Of a DNA stretch of 64,000 nt, positions 58,726 to 64,000 are shown piece after piece. A program made the position numbers and the translations under genes. The notes under the pieces were generated by a model. It was not told the DNA's origin, did not search any database, and was given only the letters and a program-made list of their open reading frames with translations. The stretch comes from Nocardioides panacisoli (GTDB lineage: Bacteria; Actinomycetota; Actinomycetes; Propionibacteriales; Nocardioidaceae). Numbering within the stretch: the first letter of the stretch is position 1; the number at the start of each line of letters is the position of its first letter. Location: the NCBI RefSeq assembly GCF_019448235.1, contig NZ_CP080409.1, forward strand, positions 2,356,001 to 2,420,000, read 5' to 3'.

Positions 58726-60711
58726 GTGCACGATGATGGGTCGGTGCTGGAAAAGCGACTGGCGACCCTGACCCGTGGGATCGAGGCGTTGGGCCAGGCC
58801 GGGGACCTCGGTCGGCCCAGCGGCCTGCGACGGGTCCTCGACGGCCTGCGCCTGGTGCTGCGGCAGCCGGGCGGCCCCGCGGCGGTTCAGGCGCGCGCGG
58901 CCGACCTCGAGGCCTGCGGCATCTTCGAGGGCACCGACTGGGCCACCCCGGACTCCCTGGCCCCGGCGCTGAGCCGCGGCTCGCTGCGCAGCAGTGACGC
59001 CGACACCGTCGTACTCGAGATCGTCAGCGACCTGCGGCTGCTGGCCATCGCCCTCGGCGAGTGCGCCCACCCCGAGATCTCCGCGGAGGACGCCCGCGAG
59101 CACGTGATGCAGGTGCTCGCCCTCAACGCGGACCTGCTGTTCTCCGCCCCCTCGGAGGCCGAGCGCGAGCAGCTGGGTCGCATGGCCCACGTCTCGCGCG
59201 CCGCGATGCGCCACATCGTCGACCAGCTGGGGTACGACGGCGTCATCGACCAGGTGGTCGAGGAGATCTGGCGGATCCTGCGGCAACGTCCCATCCAGGT
59301 CGACCAGGTCAAGGCGACCATCACGCAGATCGCCGTGGCCCACAGCGACCCCGCGATCGCCACCGGCAACGGCGGCGTCGGGGTCGACCGGCTCGTCAGC
59401 AGCCTCTTCGGCGCCACCGAGGCCTCTCGTGAGGACCCCGGCGTCGACGCCTACCTGGAGCGGCTGGCCTCGATGGACGACGGTGCGCTGCAGTCCGAGG
59501 CGACCGGCTTCGCCCGGTCCATGCACGACACCGGACTGGTGTCGCCGTACCACGCGGTGCTGCTGCGCTTCCTGCGCGACCGCGGTGACTTCCTGCTCAG
59601 TGAGGCGCTGGGGCTGTCCAGCACCGGTCGGGAGAGCCTGCTGTGCTTCCGCGACCTGGTCGATGAGCTCATCGATGCCACGGTGCACCCCGAGACGGCG
59701 CAGAGCATCTACGGCCTCGCGCTGCTGCTGGAGCGGGGCGTGCTCTTCGAGCCGCCCGTCGCGCCCGGCCTCTGGCGCCAGCTGGCGCTCCCCCTGTCCG
59801 ACCACGCCAAGGAGCGTCTGGAGCTCGCGTTCGGTCCCGCCCACGAGGCCCGGGTCTGGCTGCTGGCCGGCACGCTGTCGATGCTCGGGCTGCCGCTCGG
59901 CGTGGGGCAGGGCGACAACCCGACCTGCCAGTCGGCACGCGCCCTGTCGATGTGGGCCTACAACGACCCCGACTACCTGCTGCAGACGATCGCGTGGGCA
60001 GCACGTGACGACGAGGTCGTCATGCACTTCGAGGGGCAGACGGTCTCCTCGCGGGAGTCCGGCGCCGGCCTGGCCACGACGCTGCCGGTCGACCTGGATG
60101 CTGTGTCGCTGCTCGTCGTACCCCACCTGGACCGGATCTACGCCGAGATGGGCCGACGCTGCGCCGACCGCGGCGACGACCCGCACCGCTGGGTCAACCC
60201 GGAGTTCCACGGCTGGTGGTCCGGTCGCGGGTTCCGCATCAACGTCGACGTCGCCACCGGCAAGCTGGCCGACCTCGAGGGCTTCGTCCGCGACTTCTAC
60301 GCCGGCTACCACCCGCTGCACAACGGCAACCAGCCCCTGATCCACCCGCAGCCGGCCGGCATCGCCGTCACCGACACCTCGGGACGCTTCATCGGCTGGC
60401 ACGCCATCACCGTGCTCCGCGTCGCCCTGGACCCCTCCGGCACGATGCGCGTCTACTTCTACAACCCCAACAACGACAGTGGCCAGGACTGGGGCGACGG
60501 CGTCGTCGTCAGCACCGCCGGCAACGGCGAGCGCTTCGGCGAGGCGTCACTGCCCTTCGAGGAGTTCGCCTCCCGGCTCTACATCTTCCACTTCGACCCG
60601 CTCGAGCTCGGCTCTGGCGACTCCGTCGACGCCGCCGAGGTCTCCCGGGTCATCGCCGCCGTCGAGCGCACCTGGGGCGCCGACCGGCTCCCGGGGCTCG
60701 CGACCGACTGA
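58726..60711 (+). CDS. Large protein with papain-like Gln-Cys-His-Asn pattern, partner of ATP-grasp gene
   Basis: 661 residues, cytoplasmic, no signal peptide or membrane helix. The N-terminal 360 residues are helical and repeat-like (LRRVLDGLRLVLRQPGGPAA; LLRFLRDRGDFLLSEALGLS). The C-terminal part has Q395 and C401 in GQGDNPTCQSARAL, spaced as Gln19-Cys25 in papain, H559 in GWHAITVLRV and N580 in YFYNPNNDSGQDWGDG. This is a likely papain/transglutaminase-fold hydrolase or transferase. The GTG start at 58726 has GGAGGTGA 5 nt upstream. It follows the ATP-grasp ligase, suggesting a build/cleave pair for a peptide or amide conjugate. No family is recognised by me. Confidence 0.7.
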   Translation: MHDDGSVLEKRLATLTRGIEALGQAGDLGRPSGLRRVLDGLRLVLRQPGGPAAVQARAADLEACGIFEGTDWATPDSLAPALSRGSLRSSDADTVVLEIVSDLRLLAIALGECAHPEISAEDAREHVMQVLALNADLLFSAPSEAEREQLGRMAHVSRAAMRHIVDQLGYDGVIDQVVEEIWRILRQRPIQVDQVKATITQIAVAHSDPAIATGNGGVGVDRLVSSLFGATEASREDPGVDAYLERLASMDDGALQSEATGFARSMHDTGLVSPYHAVLLRFLRDRGDFLLSEALGLSSTGRESLLCFRDLVDELIDATVHPETAQSIYGLALLLERGVLFEPPVAPGLWRQLALPLSDHAKERLELAFGPAHEARVWLLAGTLSMLGLPLGVGQGDNPTCQSARALSMWAYNDPDYLLQTIAWAARDDEVVMHFEGQTVSSRESGAGLATTLPVDLDAVSLLVVPHLDRIYAEMGRRCADRGDDPHRWVNPEFHGWWSGRGFRINVDVATGKLADLEGFVRDFYAGYHPLHNGNQPLIHPQPAGIAVTDTSGRFIGWHAITVLRVALDPSGTMRVYFYNPNNDSGQDWGDGVVVSTAGNGERFGEASLPFEEFASRLYIFHFDPLELGSGDSVDAAEVSRVIAAVERTWGADRLPGLATD

Positions 60712-60732
60712 GGGTGCTGGCGGGGGCGGGGA

Positions 60733-60809
60733 GCGATCCCCGGTCGGCCGGGGATCGCCTACCTTGTCGGGCACTGCAACGCCGGACAAGGTAGGCGAAT
60801 GCCCGACAA
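60733..60809. repeat. Nested palindromes between convergent genes
   Basis: First, GCGATCCCCGG (60733-60743) and CCGGGGATCGC (60748-60758) form an 11-bp stem with a TCGG loop. Then TCGCCTACCTTGTC (60755-60768) pairs with GACAAGGTAGGCGA (60785-60798), a 14-bp perfect stem. Third, TTGTCGGGCA (60764-60773) is an exact inverse of TGCCCGACAA (60800-60809), so the second and third are mutually exclusive. It lies between the convergent papain-like and TRIC genes and can act as bidirectional terminator or REP element. Confidence 0.75.
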
Positions 60810-60821
60810 CCCCCGGGCTCG

Positions 60822-61433
60822 TCAGCGGGGCGAGCGCGGCGACGGCGCGGTCCAACCGCGCCAGATCGCCAGCAGCCGCCACACGATCACGGCCAGTGCA
60901 GCCGGTACGGCGACCGCCACCGCGGGCAGTCCCAGCTCCAGCCCCAGCACCACCAGGGCGGCGCCGGTGAGCGCGGGGATGGCGTAGAGCTCGTTGCTGA
61001 CCAGCACCTGTGGGACGCGGTCGGCGAGGACGTCGCGGATCATGCCGCCCCCGACGGCGGTCACCATGCCCAGCAGCGCCGCGGGCACCGGACCGAGACC
61101 GTGCTCCACCGCCTTGATCGCGCCGGCGGTGGCGAACAGGCCCATGCCGAAGGCGTCGAAGACGTTGACCATCCGGATGGTGCGCTCCAGCGCCGGGTGG
61201 AACCAGAACGCCACCACGCCCGCGGTCACCGCGGTGAGGAGATAGCGCCAGTCAGCGAACCCCGGCGGTGGGACGTCGCCGATCAGCACGTCGCGGATCA
61301 CCCCACCACCCAGGCCGGTCACCACGGCCAGCACGAGCACGCCGACCACGTCGAGCTGGCGGCGTACGGCGAGGAGCCCCCCGGAGACGGCGAACACCGC
61401 GACACCGGCGAGGTCGAGGACGATGAGGACCAT
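60822..61433 (-). CDS. TRIC-type cation channel family protein (UPF0126)
   Basis: 203 residues with seven predicted membrane helices in two repeats, each with a Gly-rich turn: VVTGLGGGVIRDVLIGDVPP and MVTAVGGGMIRDVLADRVPQ. This is the hallmark of UPF0126/YadS proteins, now known as bacterial TRIC channels that conduct K+ and other cations. The ATG at 61433 is the only good start. It converges with the papain-like gene across the nested palindromes and lies 36 bp downstream of thpR on the same strand. Confidence 0.92.
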   Translation of the reverse strand: MVLIVLDLAGVAVFAVSGGLLAVRRQLDVVGVLVLAVVTGLGGGVIRDVLIGDVPPPGFADWRYLLTAVTAGVVAFWFHPALERTIRMVNVFDAFGMGLFATAGAIKAVEHGLGPVPAALLGMVTAVGGGMIRDVLADRVPQVLVSNELYAIPALTGAALVVLGLELGLPAVAVAVPAALAVIVWRLLAIWRGWTAPSPRSPR

Positions 61434-61469
61434 GGCGGGAGTGAGTGAACCACACCCCGCGCCCGCGGC

Positions 61470-62045
61470 TCACGTCCCGACCGGCACCTCGGCCACCGTC
61501 TCGTGGCGCGGCCGTCCACGTGGGCCCTCGCCGAGGTGGGAGGCGACCACCGCGACACGGTCCGCCGGCCACCACGGCCCCTCGTAGGTATCCAGCAACC
61601 GCACCCAGTCACTGACCTCGGTCGGGCGGCGCATCCGAGCGATCGTCAGGTGCGGCCGGAAGCGCTGACCGTCGACCTCGAGTCCGCTGCGCACCGCCGC
61701 CGTGCGCGTACGCCGCGCCAACCGCGGGAGCACCGGCTCGGCACCCGCCGCCTCGTCCTCGGCGTCCACGCCGGTGGCGAGGACCCGCGCCCGCGCCGGA
61801 TCCGGGAACGCCACCGGCCCCGCCAACCGGACGCGGACGACCGGCACCGGCTCGAGCGCCTCCGGGAGGCGCTCGAGCCACTCGTCGGCCCGCGACTCCG
61901 CGGCGTCGGCCACAAAGGCCAGCGTCACGTGGAACTGCTCAGCAGGCGCCCACCGGAAGTCCGCCGCCGCACGCCGCGGAGTGAGGAACTCCTCGAGGTC
62001 CGCCACCGCCTCCGGCGGCGGCACCAGCGCAGCGAACAGCCTCAT
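61470..62045 (-). CDS. thpR: RNA 2',3'-cyclic phosphodiesterase / 2H phosphoesterase
   Basis: 191 residues. Two HxTx motifs, FHVTLAF and FRPHLTIAR, form the active site of 2H phosphoesterases, and MRLFAALVPPPEAVADLEEF is a typical ThpR start. It opens 2',3'-cyclic phosphates on RNA ends. The rhamnosidase gene ends 23 bp upstream on the same strand. Confidence 0.9.
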   Translation of the reverse strand: MRLFAALVPPPEAVADLEEFLTPRRAAADFRWAPAEQFHVTLAFVADAAESRADEWLERLPEALEPVPVVRVRLAGPVAFPDPARARVLATGVDAEDEAAGAEPVLPRLARRTRTAAVRSGLEVDGQRFRPHLTIARMRRPTEVSDWVRLLDTYEGPWWPADRVAVVASHLGEGPRGRPRHETVAEVPVGT

Positions 62046-62068
62046 GGGCCCTGCCTACCACCATGGCC

Positions 62069-64000
62069 TCACTCGCAGGCAGCAGTCAGCCGCGGGTCGT
62101 CCTTCGGCGCCCCACCCCGCTGGGTGCTGAGCACGTGGCAGCCCTGCGTCACGCCCTCGACTCGGAGGTAGCCACGCTCCCGCACCGCGTCCCGCGCGCG
62201 GCCGTCGACGTAGACGACGTCGCGGTCGGCATCGCCCACGGGGACGTGGACCGTCGCCACCGAGTTGCCCGGCACGTGCACCCCGACGTCGGTGCGGTCC
62301 CCGACGGTGTGGAAGGCCGCACCGATCGACCCGCGCAGGGTCGGCCGCGTGACGTGTGCCCAGTCGATGGCCCCCGGCTGCGGCCGCACGTCGTACGTCG
62401 CGTAGCCGGGCGTCGTCGGCCGGATGCCGAACATGCCCTGCGGCACGTTGAACGCCGGGGAGGCCGCCCACGGGTGGGAGTAGGTCATGTTGCCCTTCAG
62501 CGAGGCGTCCCAGGCCTCGGTCGTCGCGCCGGCGCCGTTGGCGATCATGTTGTGCCAGCTGCGGCGGCCGGTGCCCGTCAGTAACTCGTGGGCGAGGTCG
62601 GAGCGGTCGCCGTTGTAGAGCGCCTCCACCAGGAACGCCGCGCAGTAGACGCTGCACTGCATGCCGCGGCTACCCAGGTACTCGGCCGCCTCGGCGGCAC
62701 GCTCCTCGTCGGGCACCCCGAAGGCACTCGCGAAGCTGCTGGCGTGCACCGCGTGGTGGTCGACCGGCGTCCGGTCGCCCCGCAACCCGTCGCGGTAGGC
62801 GCCGACCTCGTCGTCCCAGAGGTACTCGTTGATCGCGGCGCGCAGGCGCTCGCCGGTGGCGGCGTACGACGCGGCGTCGTCGTCCTTGCCAAGCGCTTCC
62901 GCGATCGTCGCCATGTCCATGAAGGTCCGGTAGGCCAGTGAATTGATCACGGTGTTGTAGGGACCGAAGACGTAGCCGTCACGTTCGGTGGAGGGCCAGT
63001 CGACGATGTCGCAGTCGGTCTGGCTGTTGCACCCGTTGGAGCGGAAGTCCTTGCGGATCAGCCCGGTCTCCTCCTCGATCCACTGGGTCGGCAGCTTGTC
63101 GACCAGCTGGTCGTAGCTGCGTGCCAGCTGGGCGACGTCACCGGTCTGCTCGTAGCTGTCGTGCATGGCGAGGATCGTGTAGAGCGGCCACTCGGTCGGC
63201 CACGTACGCCGCGTGAGCAGGTAGTCGATGGAGTAGTTGCCCAGCGTGGGGTCGGAGGAGGTGAAGAAGTTGGCCATCATCTGCAGGTAGCTGTCGGCCT
63301 CGTAGGGCTCCCGCTCCCGGGTCCAGGAGTCCACGTAGAGGTTGTGGTTGGTGGTCTCCACGGTGTCCTTGGACAGCTGCCAGACCTGGTTGAGCGACTC
63401 GTCGGAGGAGTCGAAGACGGCGCCGTCGACGTCGAAGGGGTAGACCTGCGCCAGTGCCGGGAAGTCCTCGGCGCCGAGCCCGGTCGGCGCGCCGAGCACC
63501 TCGACGTAGCGGAACACGCGCATCCCCCACGTCTCGAGCTCGAGCGGCTCGTCGGTGAGTGTCCAGTGGTCCTGGTACTGGTTGCCGGTGCGCATGTTGG
63601 AGCGCACCTCCTGCGGACCCCACAGCTCCTCACCGAAGCGCAGCTCGACCTCTTGGCCGGCCTCACCGTCCAGCGCGAGGCGCACCCCGCCGATCCACGT
63701 GCGGCCGTAGTCGATGAAGTAGCGCCCCGGCTCCTTCTCCACGACCTCGGCGGGGTACTCCAGCCGCTGGCCGACCTTGTCGGTCGGCGTCGCGACGAGG
63801 TCGTCGTACGCCGACTGCGGCGTGGCCGCGGTCCACCCGGTGTCGTCGAAGCCCGGCTCGTCGAAGCCGACCGGGTAGGCGGCGGCCTGGAGGTCCTCCT
63901 TGGGGGCGGTGAAGTAGTTGGTGCCGATCGACCCGGCCCAGGGGTAGACCTCGCCGCCGGCCATGGAGGACCACTCCTCACCGGTCCCGAAGGTCTGCTG
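62069..64000 (-). CDS. GH78-like alpha-L-rhamnosidase (start beyond the window)
   Basis: 643 residues are visible; the frame is open to the window edge (QQTFGTGEEWSSM at the border), so the N-terminus is missing. The visible part starts in the beta-sandwich (PGRYFIDYGRTWIGGVRLAL, VELRFGEELW), then the (alpha/alpha)6 barrel with VDSWTREREPYEADSYLQMM, whose Asp/Arg/Glu motif matches the GH78 acid region. QSQTDCDIVDWPSTERDGYV-type residues (SQTDCDIVDWPSTERDG) and TEAWDASLKGNMTYSHPWAA follow, and a C-terminal Bac_rhamnosid_C sandwich ends at HVLSTQRGG. It cleaves rhamnosides, perhaps from plant or microbial glycans. Secretion cannot be judged without the N-terminus. Confidence 0.85.
   Translation of the reverse strand, partial: QQTFGTGEEWSSMAGGEVYPWAGSIGTNYFTAPKEDLQAAAYPVGFDEPGFDDTGWTAATPQSAYDDLVATPTDKVGQRLEYPAEVVEKEPGRYFIDYGRTWIGGVRLALDGEAGQEVELRFGEELWGPQEVRSNMRTGNQYQDHWTLTDEPLELETWGMRVFRYVEVLGAPTGLGAEDFPALAQVYPFDVDGAVFDSSDESLNQVWQLSKDTVETTNHNLYVDSWTREREPYEADSYLQMMANFFTSSDPTLGNYSIDYLLTRRTWPTEWPLYTILAMHDSYEQTGDVAQLARSYDQLVDKLPTQWIEEETGLIRKDFRSNGCNSQTDCDIVDWPSTERDGYVFGPYNTVINSLAYRTFMDMATIAEALGKDDDAASYAATGERLRAAINEYLWDDEVGAYRDGLRGDRTPVDHHAVHASSFASAFGVPDEERAAEAAEYLGSRGMQCSVYCAAFLVEALYNGDRSDLAHELLTGTGRRSWHNMIANGAGATTEAWDASLKGNMTYSHPWAASPAFNVPQGMFGIRPTTPGYATYDVRPQPGAIDWAHVTRPTLRGSIGAAFHTVGDRTDVGVHVPGNSVATVHVPVGDADRDVVYVDGRARDAVRERGYLRVEGVTQGCHVLSTQRGGAPKDDPRLTAACE

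Overview
The window is 64 kb of very GC-rich DNA with GTG/TTG starts, many genes overlapping by 4 bp (ATGA/GTGA), several start codons 6-7 nt after a TANNNT box (leaderless pattern) and a gene set typical of Actinobacteria: EtfD-type membrane Fe-S protein, tadA with its associated acidic protein, a KstR-like operator, DUF2510, LytR_C and IcmF. The overall flavour is Nocardioidaceae, most likely Nocardioides or a close relative. This is inferred from gene content and style, not from a marker gene. No prophage, insertion sequence, integrase or CRISPR array was seen, and no gene-free stretch exceeds 300 bp.

Layout. 1-16.6 kb is mostly chromosomal metabolism: the end of dcd, an iron-regulated siderophore reductase, an acyl-CoA synthetase, a very long EtfD with a repetitive tail, a secreted M19-like hydrolase diverging from an M1 lipoprotein peptidase, a branched-chain 2-oxoacid dehydrogenase operon (bkdABC), a small monooxygenase, a GST-like reductase and two small membrane proteins. 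16.7-34.7 kb is a surface-polysaccharide locus. A ten-gene minus-strand operon (DivIVA-like coiled coil, Alg14/Alg13-like split glycosyltransferase, acyltransferase, Wzy/WaaL-like polymerase, Wzz-like protein, GT2, Wzx-like flippase, sulfotransferase, secreted propeller) faces away from a plus-strand operon (second coiled coil, priming sugar transferase, phosphotransferase-fold protein, LMW tyrosine phosphatase). Between them lies a compact signalling cassette: sigma factor, zinc-less anti-sigma-like protein, TPR-CHAT caspase-like protease and a 64-residue secreted peptide.

34.8-48.4 kb is catabolic: IcmF under a striking double palindrome, a thioesterase, an AraC regulator facing a two-component flavin hydroxylase (hpaC/hpaB type), a metal-receptor-fold protein without signal peptide, small conserved proteins, a K+/H+ antiporter, and a KstD-like flavoprotein behind a KstR-type operator followed by an aminotransferase. 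48.4-54 kb carries a CoxE-type VWA / MoxR pair, an SDR, tRNA-Ser(CGA), tadA and its partner, and upp. 54-57 kb is pntAB. 57.3-60.7 kb is an unrecognised pair: an ATP-grasp ligase and a 661-residue protein with a papain-like Gln-Cys-His-Asn pattern. The window ends with a TRIC-type channel, ThpR and a truncated GH78-like rhamnosidase.

The two best candidates for undescribed biology are the sigma / anti-sigma-like / TPR-CHAT / peptide cassette (27.6-31.7 kb), whose parts parallel the sigma - inhibitor - TPR-CHAT arrangement of type III-E CRISPR (Craspase) but with no CRISPR nearby, and the ATP-grasp / papain-like pair (57.3-60.7 kb) separated by a strong hairpin.
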